Origin: Microbacterium halophytorum
GTDB lineage: Bacteria; Actinomycetota; Actinomycetes; Actinomycetales; Microbacteriaceae
Reading direction: 5' to 3'
DNA: 64,000 nt
Assembly (NCBI RefSeq): GCF_002970975.1
Contig: NZ_PNFA01000006.1
Location: 186,001 to 250,000, forward strand
In this document: positions 18,992 through 29,386 of the stretch, piece after piece
How positions within the stretch are numbered: position 1 is the stretch's first letter
Layout of the letters: every line of letters starts with the position of its first letter
Notes under the pieces: generated by a model
The model's database searches: none
The model's input: only the letters and a program-made list of their open reading frames with translations
What the model was told of the DNA's origin: nothing
Program-made: the position numbers and the translations under genes

Positions 18992-19825
18992 CTAGTCCGC
19001 GCCGGGCGGGTGGACGGGGGTGGCTTCCGGCCGCTTCGACGTACGGCCGTCGCCCGACGACTGGTGGCGGAGGCGCCGCAGCACCCACGGCACGAAGTGC
19101 TCCCGAGCCCAGACGAGGTCGTCCTTACGAGCGGCGCGCCACGTGCGGCCGGCGGGGCCCGCCGGCTCCATCGGCTGCAGGTCGTTGTCGACGTTCAGCG
19201 TGCGCAGCACCATACGGGCCACCTCGTGGTGGCCAAGGGGGTTCAGGTGCAGGCGGTCGGACGACCAGAAGCGGGCGTCCTGGATCGTGCGCAGCGCCCA
19301 CAGGTCGGCGACGATGGCGTCGTGCTCCTCGGCGATGGCCCGCACGTTCTCGTTGTAGACCGCGATCTTGCCCCGCAGGGGCCGGAACACGGGGTTCCAA
19401 CCGACGTCGAAACCCGTGAAGACCACGAGGGCGGCCCCCGTGCTCGAGAGCTTTCGCACCTGTTCGGCGAAGATGCCCGCGACGGCGTCGGGGTCGGTCC
19501 CCGGTCGGATCACGTCGTTGCCTCCCGCGCACAGCGTCACGAGGTCGGGCTTCAGCTCGAGGGCATGGTCGACCTGTTCGTCGGCGATCTGGCGGATGAG
19601 CTTTCCGCGCACCGCGAGGTTCGCGTATGCGAAATCCGCGGACTGCGCCCCGAGGACTTCGGCGACGCGATCCGCCCAGCCGCGGTGGTCGGGCTCGGCG
19701 CCGGGTCGGGCCGGCAGCGGGTCGCCGATGCCCTCCGTGAAGGAGTCGCCGACGCTCACGAGCCTGTGCCACGGGTGCGGTTCGTCGTTCGGAACGTACG
19801 GTGTGCGCTGCCCGGCGTTGGTCAT
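18992..19825 (-). CDS. SGNH/GDSL-type hydrolase
   Basis: Esterase or lipase-like hydrolase of 277 residues with no signal peptide. Block I is VSVGDSFTEG (nucleophile Ser28), block III CAGGNDV and block V DRLHLNPLGH with the catalytic Asp and His. The last 50 residues are basic and low in conservation. ATG 19825 is seven bases after TAATCT (minus strand, 19833-19838). The next minus-strand gene upstream ends 126 bases away. Confidence 0.92.
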   Translation of the reverse strand: MTNAGQRTPYVPNDEPHPWHRLVSVGDSFTEGIGDPLPARPGAEPDHRGWADRVAEVLGAQSADFAYANLAVRGKLIRQIADEQVDHALELKPDLVTLCAGGNDVIRPGTDPDAVAGIFAEQVRKLSSTGAALVVFTGFDVGWNPVFRPLRGKIAVYNENVRAIAEEHDAIVADLWALRTIQDARFWSSDRLHLNPLGHHEVARMVLRTLNVDNDLQPMEPAGPAGRTWRAARKDDLVWAREHFVPWVLRRLRHQSSGDGRTSKRPEATPVHPPGAD

Positions 19826-19951
19826 GCAGACCAGATTAGCCCCGCGCGGCAGGAGACCGGAGGGGGGAAGCGCGGCGGCCGGGCCCCGGGCGGCGGTGGT
19901 GCCGGGAGCGCCGGCCCCGTTCGGGACGGAGGGGCAGCGGGCGGCGCGCCG

Positions 19952-20995
19952 CTATTCGGCGGGAGGGAGGATCCCGACCTCTTCGAGGCGCGTCGCGAGC
20001 CCCGCGCCGTCGTCTTCCGTGACCCACGGCACGTCGCCGGCGTCGTGGTCGTCGACGACGGTGCGACCGCCTGCGAATACGGCCTCGGTGGTGGTCAGGC
20101 GCCGGATCGCCACGCCGGAGACGGCGTCGGGGTGCTCGGTCGTGAACGTCGTGTAGATCTCGTCGTCGTGCTGGCCGTCATCGCCGATCAGCAGCCACCG
20201 GATGCTCGGGAACTCCTCGGCCAGGCGGAGCAGGTTGTCGCGCTTGTGCGCCGTTCCGCTGCGGAACCACCGGTCGTGGGTCGGCCCCCAATCGGTGAGG
20301 AGCATGGCGCCAGCGGGGATCAGGTGGCGCTCCATGAACCGGGAGAGCATGGGCGTGACGTTCCACGCCCCCGTCGACAGGTAGATGATGGGCGCGCCGG
20401 GATGCGAGCGCACCAGGCGCTCGAGCAGGACGGCCATGCCGGGCACGGCCTGGCGCGCGTGCGTGTGGAGCACGAAGGTGTTCCACGCCGCCAGGAACGG
20501 GCGGGGCAGCGCCGTGACCATCACGGTGTCGTCGATGTCGCAGACGACGCCGAAACGGACATCCGGATCGACGACGAAGATGCGCGCCTCGACGCTCTCG
20601 CCCCCCTCGACAGCGAGCCGGATGGTCTGCCATCCGGGCGTGAGATCGGCGGCGATGCGCTGGTCGATCACGCCGCCGCGGTCGGCCGCGACCTGGTGCT
20701 CGGCGTCGCCGACCGTGATCGTCACGGGTGCGTAGCTCACGGGAATGCTGACGAACGAGCGCCAGCCGCGTGCCGTCGGGGCCTCGCCGCGGCGGAGGCG
20801 CCGCTTGGTCGTCGGCGGCAGGATCAGAACGCGCCCGAGCACGCGGACCCAGCCGTCGCCGCCGTAGCCGGTGACCGGGACGACCGTCGGCTGCTGACCG
20901 CGGCGCCTCGCGCGGTGCTCGCGCCACGCATGCAGGCGTGCCTCCAAGCGCGCGATCAGGTGCGGCCGGTCGGCCTTCGGCTTGTGTCGCGTCAC
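19952..20995 (-). CDS. App1-family phosphatase (DUF2183)
   Basis: Protein of 347 residues whose C-terminal half is the App1 phosphatidate phosphatase-like catalytic domain, HAD-like with DIDDTV at 153-158. It also has YLSTGAWN and WLLIGDDGQHD. The yeast founder converts phosphatidate to diacylglycerol; bacterial members are untested for the most part. Its ATG overlaps the stop of the DedA gene by four bases (ATGA), so the two are co-translated and probably act together at the membrane. Confidence 0.88.
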   Translation of the reverse strand: MTRHKPKADRPHLIARLEARLHAWREHRARRRGQQPTVVPVTGYGGDGWVRVLGRVLILPPTTKRRLRRGEAPTARGWRSFVSIPVSYAPVTITVGDAEHQVAADRGGVIDQRIAADLTPGWQTIRLAVEGGESVEARIFVVDPDVRFGVVCDIDDTVMVTALPRPFLAAWNTFVLHTHARQAVPGMAVLLERLVRSHPGAPIIYLSTGAWNVTPMLSRFMERHLIPAGAMLLTDWGPTHDRWFRSGTAHKRDNLLRLAEEFPSIRWLLIGDDGQHDDEIYTTFTTEHPDAVSGVAIRRLTTTEAVFAGGRTVVDDHDAGDVPWVTEDDGAGLATRLEEVGILPPAE

Positions 20996-21747
20996 GCTCT
21001 GTCCTCGCCCCGCGGCGTCATGCCCGGCCCGGAATCCTCATCACGCGAAACGTACCCGCTTTCGCCCGGCTCCGACACCTCGTCCGGCGTGTGGTCCATG
21101 TGGCGGGCCTCCGAGCGGTGCAGCAGCGTCTTGATGCCCCACAGCAGGAGGGCACCGAGGAGCAGGATGCCGACGAAGATGTAGCCGACCCAGTGGGCGC
21201 TGCGCCCGAGCTCGTCGGCGAGCTCGCGATACGTGCCGGCCGCGCCGGCGGCGATGCCGATGTACAGCGTCGTCCAGATCACGCAGGCGGGCAGCGTCCA
21301 CGCGATGAAGCGGCGGTAGCGGTAGCCCGACATCCCCACCGTGAGCGGCACGAGCGAGTGCATGACGGGAAGGAAGCGCGACAGGAAGATGGCGAGCCCG
21401 CCGCGCCGCTCGAGGTAGCGCTCGGCGCGCCGCCAGTTCTTCTCGCCGATCCAGCGGCCCATCCGCGAACCGCGCAGGTGGGGGCCCGCCCAGCGGCCGA
21501 TCGCGAAGCCGAGCGATTCGCCGGCGAGCGCGCCGGCGACGACGAAGGCGCCGAGGACGATGCCGCCAGTCCAGCTCGTCACGCCGGTGGCGCTGACGAG
21601 CACGATGGTGTCGCCGGGGACGATGAGCCCGATCAGGACGCTCGTCTCGAGCGCGATCGCGATCGTCGTGATGAGCACGCGCAGCCACGGCTCGACCCCG
21701 GCGACCGCGTCGAGGATCACGTCGAGCGCGTTGTTCAGCCAGCTCAC
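20992..21747 (-). CDS. DedA-family membrane protein
   Basis: Integral membrane protein of 251 residues of the DedA/SNARE-associated superfamily, linked to lipid flipping and envelope homeostasis. The motif ETSVLIGLIVPGDT and the conserved FLSRFLPVMHSLVPLTVGMS are diagnostic, followed by further helices and a charged cytoplasmic tail of about 45 residues. GTG 21747 lies six bases after TAGGCT (minus strand, 21754-21759). It leads an operon with the App1-type phosphatase. Confidence 0.92.
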   Translation of the reverse strand: MSWLNNALDVILDAVAGVEPWLRVLITTIAIALETSVLIGLIVPGDTIVLVSATGVTSWTGGIVLGAFVVAGALAGESLGFAIGRWAGPHLRGSRMGRWIGEKNWRRAERYLERRGGLAIFLSRFLPVMHSLVPLTVGMSGYRYRRFIAWTLPACVIWTTLYIGIAAGAAGTYRELADELGRSAHWVGYIFVGILLLGALLLWGIKTLLHRSEARHMDHTPDEVSEPGESGYVSRDEDSGPGMTPRGEDRA

Positions 21748-21931
21748 CTCTTCAGCCTACGCGGCGGCAACGACGTCGCCGCGCCCCGGTGTGCGCACCC
21801 GCCGGGTGCCCGCCGCCACCGCCGCCCGTCCGGAATCGGCCCCTGACGAGGGGCTGGAGTAACCTGGGGTGTCCGTGGCGCGCGCCGAACACCGCGCGTG
21901 AGAGAACCATCCGTCGATTGGCTGAACCGTA

Positions 21932-24475
21932 GTGTCGCACGAGCCCGTGAACGAGCATGACAAGTCCCCGCACGCCATCGAGGCGAAGTGGCAGGCGTAC
22001 TGGGCGGAGAACGGCACGTTCCTCGCCGGGGAGGAGGGCGACGACCGCCCCCGCAAGTACGTGCTCGCGATGTTCCCGTACCCCTCGGGCGACTTGCACA
22101 TGGGGCACGCGGAGAACTACCTCTACAGCGACATCGTGGCCCGCTTCTGGCGGCACCGCGGCTACAACGTGCTGCACCCGATCGGCTGGGACTCATTCGG
22201 CCTGCCCGCCGAGAACGCCGCCATCAAGCGCGGTGCGGACCCGCGGGAGTGGACGTACGAGAACATCGAGCAGCAGGTCGCGAGCCTGCGCGCCTACGGC
22301 GTCTCGTTCGACTGGTCGCGGCGCCTGCACACGTCCGACCCCGACTACTACCAGTGGAACCAGTGGCTGTTCCAGCAGATGTACGAGCGCGGCCTCGCGT
22401 ACCGCAAGGACGGCGTCGTCAACTGGGACCCGGTCGACCAGACCGTGCTGGCCAACGAGCAAGTGCTCCCGGACGGCACGAGTGAGCGCTCCGGCGCAGT
22501 GGTCGTCAAGAAGAAGCTGACGCAGTGGTACTTCAAGATCACCGACTACGCCGACCGGCTGCTGGATGATCTGAACCAGCTCGAGGGCGCGTGGCCTTCG
22601 AAGGTGCTGCAGATGCAGCGCAACTGGATCGGCCGCTCGATCGGCGCCGACATCGACTTCGAGATCGAGGGCCGCGACGAGAAGGTCTCGGTGTTCTCGA
22701 CGCGCCCCGACACGCTGTTCGGTGCGACGTTCATGGTGGTCGCGCCCGACTCCGACCTGGCGGCCGAGCTGGTCGCGTCGGCATCGCCCGAAGCGCGGGC
22801 GGCGTTCCAGGAGTACCTGGCCAAGACGCAGAAGCAGAGCGAGATCGAGCGCCAGGCGACGGATCGCGAGAAGACGGGCGTCTTCCTCGAGCGCTACGCC
22901 GTCAACCCCGTCAACGGCGAGCGCCTGCCGATCTGGGCGGCCGACTACGTGTTGGCCGACTACGGCCACGGCGCGGTCATGGCCGTCCCGGCGCACGACC
23001 AGCGCGACCTCGACTTCGCGCTGAAGTTCGACCTGCCCGTGCGCGTCGTCGTCGATACCCTCGCGCCCGTGACGGGCGCCATCCAGGTCGTCGACGCCGA
23101 CGCCGACCTCGACGCCGAGTCGATCGATCCCGTCAAGACGGGCGAGGCGCTCGCGGGCGAGGGCCGGATGATCAACTCGGGCCCGCTGGACGGCATGTCC
23201 AAGCGCAACGCGATCGCGCACGTCACCCAGCTGCTCGAGTCGAAGGGCGCCGGTCGCGCCGCGAAGCAGTACCGCCTGCGCGACTGGCTGATCTCGCGCC
23301 AGCGCTTCTGGGGCACTCCGATCCCGATGGTGCACACGGAGGACGAGCGCATCGAGCCGGTCCCCGCCGACCAGCTCCCGGTGACGCTGCCCGAGGCGCG
23401 CGGCATCGACCTGAAGCCGAAGGGATCCTCACCGCTGGGGGCCGCGACCGGATGGGTGTCCACGACCGACCCCGTCACGGGCGAGCCCGCGCTGCGCGAC
23501 CCCGACACGATGGACACGTTCGTCGACAGCTCCTGGTACTACATGCGCTTCCTGTCGCCGGGGAACGCGGATGCCCCGTTCCGGCCCGAGGACGCGGCGC
23601 GCTGGGCACCCGTCGACACGTACATCGGCGGTGTCGAGCACGCGATCCTGCACCTGCTCTACGCGCGCTTCATCACCAAGGTCCTGCACGACATGGGCAT
23701 GGTCGACTTCAGCGAGCCGTTCTCGAGCCTGATCAACCAGGGCATGGTCATCCTGAACGGCGCCAAGATGTCGAAGTCGAAGGGCAACCTCGTGCTGTTC
23801 AGCGAGGAGCTCGAGGCGCACGGCGCCGATGCGCTGCGCGTGGCGCTCGCGTTCGCGGGACCCGTCGCCGACGACAAGGACTGGAAGGACGTCTCGGCGA
23901 CCGGCGCGCAGAAGTTCCTCGCGCGATCGCTGCGCCTCGCGCAGGAAGTGTCGAGCGAGCCCGGCGTCGATTTCTCGGGCGGCGACGTCGCCCTGCGTCG
24001 GGTCACGCACCGTGTGCTCGACGAGGTCGCATCGCTCGTCGAGCAGACCAAGTACAACGTCGTCGTGGCGCGCCTGATGGACCTCGTCAACGTCGCCCGC
24101 AAGACGGTCGACACCGGTGCGGGCGCCGCAGACCCGGCGGTGCGGGAGGCGGTCGAGACCGTCGCGATGGTGCTCGACCTGTTCGCGCCCCACACGGCGG
24201 AGGAGATGTGGGAACAGCTCGGCCACGCCGGAACGGTGTCGCAAGAGCTGTGGCGCAGGGCCGACCCGAACCTGCTGGTCGAGGACCAGGTCACGGTCGT
24301 CGTGCAGATCGACGGCAAGGTGCGCGCCAAGCTCGAGGTGCCCGCGAGCATCTCGGCGGAGGACCTCGAGCAGCTCGCCCGCGATGACGAGCGCGTGAAG
24401 CGCTCGCTCGGCGACAAGGAGATCGCGAAGGCGTTCGTGCGCCTGCCGAAGATCGTGAGCTTCGCGACGAAGTAG
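21932..24475 (+). CDS. leuS: Leucyl-tRNA synthetase
   Basis: Class I aminoacyl-tRNA synthetase charging tRNA-Leu, 847 residues. The HIGH signature appears as HMGH (56-59) after MFPYPSGDL. The editing domain contains [18 protein letters not shown], and KMSKSKGN starts at 612. GTG 21932 is the first start of the frame that gives the usual N-terminus. About 70 bases of leader follow a TAACCT -10-like box near 21860. No T-box specifier or antiterminator is recognisable. Confidence 0.98.
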   Translation: MSHEPVNEHDKSPHAIEAKWQAYWAENGTFLAGEEGDDRPRKYVLAMFPYPSGDLHMGHAENYLYSDIVARFWRHRGYNVLHPIGWDSFGLPAENAAIKRGADPREWTYENIEQQVASLRAYGVSFDWSRRLHTSDPDYYQWNQWLFQQMYERGLAYRKDGVVNWDPVDQTVLANEQVLPDGTSERSGAVVVKKKLTQWYFKITDYADRLLDDLNQLEGAWPSKVLQMQRNWIGRSIGADIDFEIEGRDEKVSVFSTRPDTLFGATFMVVAPDSDLAAELVASASPEARAAFQEYLAKTQKQSEIERQATDREKTGVFLERYAVNPVNGERLPIWAADYVLADYGHGAVMAVPAHDQRDLDFALKFDLPVRVVVDTLAPVTGAIQVVDADADLDAESIDPVKTGEALAGEGRMINSGPLDGMSKRNAIAHVTQLLESKGAGRAAKQYRLRDWLISRQRFWGTPIPMVHTEDERIEPVPADQLPVTLPEARGIDLKPKGSSPLGAATGWVSTTDPVTGEPALRDPDTMDTFVDSSWYYMRFLSPGNADAPFRPEDAARWAPVDTYIGGVEHAILHLLYARFITKVLHDMGMVDFSEPFSSLINQGMVILNGAKMSKSKGNLVLFSEELEAHGADALRVALAFAGPVADDKDWKDVSATGAQKFLARSLRLAQEVSSEPGVDFSGGDVALRRVTHRVLDEVASLVEQTKYNVVVARLMDLVNVARKTVDTGAGAADPAVREAVETVAMVLDLFAPHTAEEMWEQLGHAGTVSQELWRRADPNLLVEDQVTVVVQIDGKVRAKLEVPASISAEDLEQLARDDERVKRSLGDKEIAKAFVRLPKIVSFATK

Positions 24476-24486
24476 GGGGGGCGACC

Positions 24487-24533
24487 CGACGAGCGGCACC
24501 CCGCGGCATCCCGCCGCGGGGTGCCGCTCGTCG
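24487..24533 (+). terminator. Long hairpin terminator after leuS
   Basis: Perfect 21-base stem (24487-24507 with 24513-24533) and a five-base loop ATCCC, starting 12 bases after the leuS stop, without a T tract. Confidence 0.8.
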
Positions 24534-24720
24534 TCGCGCCGGCGCGGCCCGACGGGTGGGCACGGATCTCGGCGGCGTGTCGGGGCCATTGCGGTCGGCG
24601 CGGGAACACGGGCTGTACGACGGCCCCGCTCCTCGCTCACACGGCGGACCGTGCGGCGCGTCGCCGATCCGCGCTGTGGAGAGCGCTGGATGGCGCGGCT
24701 CGCGTTCGTAGCGTTGCGGC

Positions 24721-25446
24721 ATGGACCCCGCCGACGCCGTTCGCCCCGCCCGAGGGGCCGGGCTCGGCCTGGGGGCGGCGATCGCGGTCGTGCTGGCGGT
24801 CGCCGCCGTCGTGATCGCGATCGCGGTGTGGCGCGGAGCGACGGCGCCCGTCGAGATCGTTCCGGATGCCCCGTCGCCGGCGGGCGCAGCGGCGACGGAC
24901 GCGGGCGTCGGGGGAGGCCCTGGTGGAGCGGGCGCGGGCACGGACGGGGCCGTCGACGAGACCGCCCGGGGGGAGGGCACGCCTGCGGGCGGCGCAGGGG
25001 CGCAGCTGTTCGTGCACGTCTTCGGGGCCGTGGAGGAACCGGGGCTCTACGCCCTCCCCGCCGGCGCCCGCGTGGTCGATGCCGTCTCGGCCGCCGGCGG
25101 CGTCACGGACGAGGCCGCGCCGGAGGGCGTCAACCTGGCGCGCGGTCTGTCCGACGGTGAGCAGGTCGGCGTGCCGACCGTCGCGCAGCTCGAGGCGGGC
25201 GAGGCGGCGGCGCCGGTGCTGGGCGCTGCCGACGGGCCTACGCCCGAGGCGGCGCGACCGGTGGATCTGAACACGGCCGATCAGGCCGAGCTCGAGACGC
25301 TGCCCGGCATCGGCCCCGCGCTGGCGCAGCGCGTCATCGCGTGGAGGGAGGAGAACGGCGGCTTCGCGAGCGTCGACGACCTCCTGGCCGTCAGCGGCAT
25401 CGGCGAGAAGGTGCTGGCGGGGCTGCAGGACCGGGTCACGGTGTGA
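24721..25446 (+). CDS. comEA: ComEA-like DNA-binding competence protein
   Basis: Membrane-anchored protein of 241 residues: one helix (about 17-38), a Gly/Ala-rich linker, an SLBB domain (about 96-150, LFVHVFGAVEEPGLYALPAG) and two helix-hairpin-helix motifs at the C-terminus (LETLPGIGPALAQRVI, LAVSGIGEKVL). It should bind incoming DNA outside the membrane and pass it to ComEC. ATG 24721 is six bases after TAGCGT (24709-24714). Its stop overlaps the comEC start. Confidence 0.92.
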   Translation: MDPADAVRPARGAGLGLGAAIAVVLAVAAVVIAIAVWRGATAPVEIVPDAPSPAGAAATDAGVGGGPGGAGAGTDGAVDETARGEGTPAGGAGAQLFVHVFGAVEEPGLYALPAGARVVDAVSAAGGVTDEAAPEGVNLARGLSDGEQVGVPTVAQLEAGEAAAPVLGAADGPTPEAARPVDLNTADQAELETLPGIGPALAQRVIAWREENGGFASVDDLLAVSGIGEKVLAGLQDRVTV

Positions 25447-28094
25447 GCGTGCGGCCGAGCGGAGGCGCGGGGCGGCGGGCCCGCCGAGTCGGCGCCCTCG
25501 TCGATGCGGCCGGTCGGGCGAGGAGGGTTCTCGGCATCGTCGGGCGTGAGCTCGGCGGCGGCCGCCGGGGGAGCGCACCGCGCGACTTCCGGCTGGTCCC
25601 CGTCGCGATCGCGGCCTGGTCGGCGGCCGCGGTCGCCGTGGCCGCCCCGCGGGCGGCCTGGCCCGTGGCGGCCGCGTGTGCTGCGGCGGGTGCGGTTCTG
25701 ATCGCGCTGTCGGCCCTCGACCGGCGCCGCGAGGGCGCGCGGATGCGGTCGCCGCGGCGCGACGCGCCCCGCGGCGGGGAGCGGGCGGACCTGCCGCGGA
25801 ACGGTCCGCGGGGGCGCGCCGATCCGTCGCGGCCGCTGCTCGCCGGAATGCGTCGGCGCGCGCGGAAGTGGCGCCCGCTCCTCGCCGTCGCCGCGATCGC
25901 CGCCGCGGGCGCCGCCTGCGTCGCGGGGCTCGCGTCGCCGGCCCGCGCCGCCGTCGCCGATGCCGCGGACGCCGGGCGCGTGGAGGTGCTCGGAACCGTG
26001 ACGACGAAGGTCGAACTGCGAGGCGACCGCGTCGTGTTCACGCTGCGTTCCGAACTGGTCGACGAGGCGGGTGGCCGTGCGCTGCGAGCCGCCGTCCCCG
26101 TGCGCGTGAGCGCGCCAGCGGGCGCGGTGGAGGCGGGGCTGGACCTCGGCGGACGGGTGCGGGCCGCCGGCGGGGCGCGCATCGCCGAGGCGGGGCGGGG
26201 CGAGGCCATCGTCGTATACGCGACCGACGTGACGGTCGAACGCGCGCCGCCGCACGTGCTCGGCCTCGCCTCCCGCATGCGCGACGCGTTCGCCGAGCGC
26301 GCCGCCGGCCTCCCCGGCCGTGGCGGCGAGCTGCTGCCGGGCCTCTCCGTCGGCGACACCCGCCTCGTCTCCGTCGAGCTCGATGAACAGATGAAGGCGT
26401 CGTCGCTCAGCCACCTCACGGCCGTCAGCGGGGCGAACTGCGCTCTCGTCGTCGGCCTCGCATTCGGGGCGTGCGCCGTGCTGGGCCTGCGCCGCGGCAT
26501 CCGCATCGCCGTGTCGCTCACGGCGCTGGCGGCCTTCGTCGTGCTCGTCACGCCCGAGGCGAGCGTCGTGCGCGCGGCGACGATGGCGGCGATCGCGATG
26601 CTCGCGCTGCTCCTCGGCCGTGCGGGCGCCGGGGTCGCGATGCTCTCGCTCGCCGTCGCGGGCATCGTGATCGCCGACCCCTGGCTCGCGCTGAACTTCG
26701 GCTTCCTGCTCTCGGTCGCCGCGACGGGGGCGCTGCTGCTGCTCGCGGGCCCGCTCGCGCGCGGTCTCGAGCGCCGGATGCCGTACCCGCTCGCGCTCGC
26801 GCTGGCGGTGCCGCTCGCGGCGCAGCTGGCCTGCGGCCCGATCATCGTGCTGTTCGCGCCGCAGGTGCCGTTGTACGGCGTGCCGGCGAACATGCTGGCG
26901 GCCCTCGCGGCGCCGATCGCGACGGTCGCGGGCCTGGCCGCGTGCCTCCTCGCCGCAGTGCCGGGCCTCGGGGCGGTCGTCGCCTGGGTCGGGTGGGTGC
27001 CGTCGGCCTGGATCGCCGAGACGGCGCACCTGGCGGCCTCGCTGCCGCGGGCGGGCCTCGCCTGGTGGGAGGGGGCCGCTGGTTTCACGGCGCTCGCGGT
27101 GATCGGAGCCTGCATCGCCGTGCTCGTCATCGTGCCGCCCGCCCGGGGCGCGGCGGCACCGGAGGCCCGCTCCGGTGGGAAGGGGCGGACCGATCGCCAC
27201 GGCGGCGTCAGGTCAGGGCCATCCGGCGCGCCGGACGGCCCTGACCTCCGCGCCGGGGCGCTCGTGCGGCGCACGGCCGGCGCCGTGCTCGCGATCGCCG
27301 CCGGGCTCGGAGCGGGGCTGTCGCTTGCGGGCGGCGCCGTCGTCGGCCCGCTGACGGCGCCCCGCGGCTGGGCCGTCGCGGCCTGCGACGTCGGCCAGGG
27401 CGACGCCGTGCTCGTTCGGTCGGCCGGTGAGGTGATGCTCGTCGACACCGGCCCCGAACCGGAGCCGCTTGCGGCGTGCCTCTCCCGCCTGGGCATCCGC
27501 CGCATCGACGTCCTCGTGCTGACGCATTTCGACGCCGACCACACGGGCGGCGCCGCGGCGATCGCCGGCCGCGTCGCGCACGTGATCCACGGGCCGGAGG
27601 ACGACCGCGCGGAGGCGGTGCTGCGCGCGCTCGGCGACCCGCCGCGGACCGAGGTCGTCGCGGGCATGACGGGCGTGCTCGGCGGAGCGGATTGGTCCGT
27701 CCTCTGGCCGTCGGCCGGTGCAGCGTTCCCCGCGGGAAACGATTCGAGCGTCGTGATCGACATCGCGGGCGGGGGAGTGCCGCGCACCCTGCTGCTCGGA
27801 GATACGTCCGAGCAGTCGCAGGAGGCGATGCTGCGGCGGGTGCACCTCGCGGCGCCGTACGGCATCGTCAAGGTCGCCCACCACGGCAGCGCCGATCAGC
27901 TGGCGCGCCTCTACGTCGAAGCAGCCCCGGCCGTGGCCCTCGTGACCGTCGGAGACAACGACTACGGTCACCCGCGCGCGGAGACGCTCGCGCTGCTGCG
28001 GCGGGCGGGCGCGGCCATCGCGCGGACCGACGCCTCGGGTCTCGTGCTCGTCTCCGCTGAGGAAGGCGGCCTCGCACTCTGGCGGGAGCGATAG
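25443..28094 (+). CDS. comEC: ComEC/Rec2-family DNA-uptake channel
   Basis: Polytopic membrane protein of 883 residues expected to form the channel for single-stranded DNA uptake. The N-terminal part has about three helices and an OB-like region, then the Competence domain (HLTAVSGANCALVVGLAFG). The C-terminal part is a metallo-beta-lactamase-like domain starting CDVGQGDAVLV, with THFDADHTGG near 694-703 and KVAHHGS. GTG 25443 overlaps the comEA stop by four bases (GTGA); a longer upstream frame inside comEA is rejected. Whether the organism is transformable is unknown. Confidence 0.93.
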   Translation: MSVRPSGGAGRRARRVGALVDAAGRARRVLGIVGRELGGGRRGSAPRDFRLVPVAIAAWSAAAVAVAAPRAAWPVAAACAAAGAVLIALSALDRRREGARMRSPRRDAPRGGERADLPRNGPRGRADPSRPLLAGMRRRARKWRPLLAVAAIAAAGAACVAGLASPARAAVADAADAGRVEVLGTVTTKVELRGDRVVFTLRSELVDEAGGRALRAAVPVRVSAPAGAVEAGLDLGGRVRAAGGARIAEAGRGEAIVVYATDVTVERAPPHVLGLASRMRDAFAERAAGLPGRGGELLPGLSVGDTRLVSVELDEQMKASSLSHLTAVSGANCALVVGLAFGACAVLGLRRGIRIAVSLTALAAFVVLVTPEASVVRAATMAAIAMLALLLGRAGAGVAMLSLAVAGIVIADPWLALNFGFLLSVAATGALLLLAGPLARGLERRMPYPLALALAVPLAAQLACGPIIVLFAPQVPLYGVPANMLAALAAPIATVAGLAACLLAAVPGLGAVVAWVGWVPSAWIAETAHLAASLPRAGLAWWEGAAGFTALAVIGACIAVLVIVPPARGAAAPEARSGGKGRTDRHGGVRSGPSGAPDGPDLRAGALVRRTAGAVLAIAAGLGAGLSLAGGAVVGPLTAPRGWAVAACDVGQGDAVLVRSAGEVMLVDTGPEPEPLAACLSRLGIRRIDVLVLTHFDADHTGGAAAIAGRVAHVIHGPEDDRAEAVLRALGDPPRTEVVAGMTGVLGGADWSVLWPSAGAAFPAGNDSSVVIDIAGGGVPRTLLLGDTSEQSQEAMLRRVHLAAPYGIVKVAHHGSADQLARLYVEAAPAVALVTVGDNDYGHPRAETLALLRRAGAAIARTDASGLVLVSAEEGGLALWRER

Positions 28095-28120
28095 CTCCCG
28101 CCGGGCCGAGCGCGGCGGGA
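28081..28120 (+). terminator. Overlapping hairpins at the comEC end
   Basis: A perfect 9-base stem (28081-28089 with 28094-28102) spans the stop codon. A second, mutually exclusive 8-base stem (28096-28103 with 28113-28120) follows. The arrangement could end the comEA-comEC transcript. Confidence 0.4.
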
Positions 28121-28182
28121 CGGGGCGCGCGGTCGGGGGCAGCGGCGCGGCGCGTGTCTCCGGCCGCCGGTAGGCTGGGCGC

Positions 28183-29223
28183 ATGGCTGCTGCGACCGCT
28201 CGTTCCGGGGGAAAGAAGGCGGCGGCGAAGATCCCGCAGCTCTCGTGGCGGGCACCGGAGCCCGCCCCGATCATGCTCGTCAGCGGGCCCGAGGAGGTCT
28301 GCGCCGAGCGCGCGATGGCGGGCGTGCGCGACTACCTCAAGGCGGAGGACCCGACGCTCGAGGTCACCGACATCAGGGCCGACGACTACACGTCGGGCAC
28401 ACTGCTCGGGGTCACCTCGCCCTCGCTGTTCGGCGAACCGCGGCTCGTCCGCGTGGAGGGCGTCGAGAAGTGCTCCGACGCGTTCCTGTCGGAGGCCCTC
28501 GCCTACATCGAGGCACCGCAGGAGGGCGCAACGCTCGTGCTGCGCCACACGGGTGCGACGGTGCGGGGCAAGAAGCTCCTCGACGCCATCCGGTCGGGAA
28601 CGGGCGGTGGTGCGGAGGTGCCGTGCCCGGCGATCAAGCGCGACTCCGATCGGTACGACTTCGCGGCGGGGGAGTTCAAGGCGGCCGGTCGCAGGGTCGC
28701 ACCCAAGGCACTGCAGGCGCTCACGAGCGCGTTCTCCGACGACCTGACCGAGCTCGCGTCGGCGTGCCAGCAGCTCATCGCCGACGTCGACGGCGACATC
28801 ACGGCCGAGATCGTCGCGCGCTACTACGGCGGCCGCGTTGAGACGAACGCCTTCGTCGTCGCCGACACGGCCATCGCCGGCCAGTACGGCGACGCGCTCA
28901 TCGCGCTCCGCCATGCCCTCGACTCGGGCGCCGACCCCGTGCCGCTCGTGGCCGCCTTCGCCATGAAGATCCGCACGATGGCGCGCGTCGCCGGGCAGCG
29001 CGGCTCGTCGCGCGACATCGCGATGCGCGTGGGGATGAAGGACTGGCAGGTCGACCGGGCCAAGCGGGACCTGCAGTCGGGGTGGAGCCCGCGCTCGCTC
29101 GGCGCGGCGATCCAGGCGATCGCCCGCGCCGACGCCGAGGTGAAGGGCGCTTCGCGCGACCCGGTCTTCGCGCTCGAGCGCATGGTCACGGTCGTCGCGA
29201 CCCGACGCCCCTTCGGCGCCTGA
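28183..29223 (+). CDS. holA: DNA polymerase III subunit delta
   Basis: Clamp-loader delta subunit of 346 residues that opens the sliding clamp. The segment MLVSGPEEVCAERA replaces a Walker A motif, as in family members. It is followed by the conserved LFGEPRLVRVEGVE and the C-terminal AFAMKIRTMARV helix bundle. The order comEA-comEC-holA is the normal actinobacterial one. ATG 28183 is six bases after TAGGCT (28171-28176), so it has its own leaderless promoter. Confidence 0.95.
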   Translation: MAAATARSGGKKAAAKIPQLSWRAPEPAPIMLVSGPEEVCAERAMAGVRDYLKAEDPTLEVTDIRADDYTSGTLLGVTSPSLFGEPRLVRVEGVEKCSDAFLSEALAYIEAPQEGATLVLRHTGATVRGKKLLDAIRSGTGGGAEVPCPAIKRDSDRYDFAAGEFKAAGRRVAPKALQALTSAFSDDLTELASACQQLIADVDGDITAEIVARYYGGRVETNAFVVADTAIAGQYGDALIALRHALDSGADPVPLVAAFAMKIRTMARVAGQRGSSRDIAMRVGMKDWQVDRAKRDLQSGWSPRSLGAAIQAIARADAEVKGASRDPVFALERMVTVVATRRPFGA

Positions 29224-29305
29224 GCCCAGGCAGCCCTCGGGGCGTGCATCCGCGGAGCCCTGGCGCGGCCCGCGAGGCGACGCCATTCTCCCGGCGCGGA
29301 AGGGG

Positions 29306-29334
29306 TTGTGCCCCGTCGGCGGGTGCAGTACTGT
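29306..29334 (+). promoter_or_regulatory. Probable lacI-gene promoter
   Basis: TTGTGC (29306-29311), 17-base spacer, TACTGT (29329-29334). The first LacI-type operator begins immediately downstream, over the expected transcription start. This position suits autorepression. Confidence 0.6.
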
Positions 29335-29335
29335 C

Positions 29336-29345
29336 GAACCGGTTC
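29336..29345. promoter_or_regulatory. LacI-type operator 1
   Basis: Palindrome GAACCGGTTC with a central CG, typical of LacI-family operators. It is 51 bases upstream of the repressor start and just downstream of its -10 box. Confidence 0.85.
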
Positions 29346-29351
29346 ACAATC

Positions 29352-29361
29352 GAACCGGTTC
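29352..29361. promoter_or_regulatory. LacI-type operator 2
   Basis: Second GAACCGGTTC (within CGAACCGGTTCG), 16 bases centre to centre from operator 1. The pair could be bound by two dimers or a tetramer. Confidence 0.85.
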
Positions 29362-29386
29362 GCATCGCGGCGAAGAAGGAGACACG

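Noticed and set aside
21748..21931. Possible T-box leader before leuS
   Set aside because: No antiterminator consensus (TGGN-type bulge) and no specifier-like structure could be identified.
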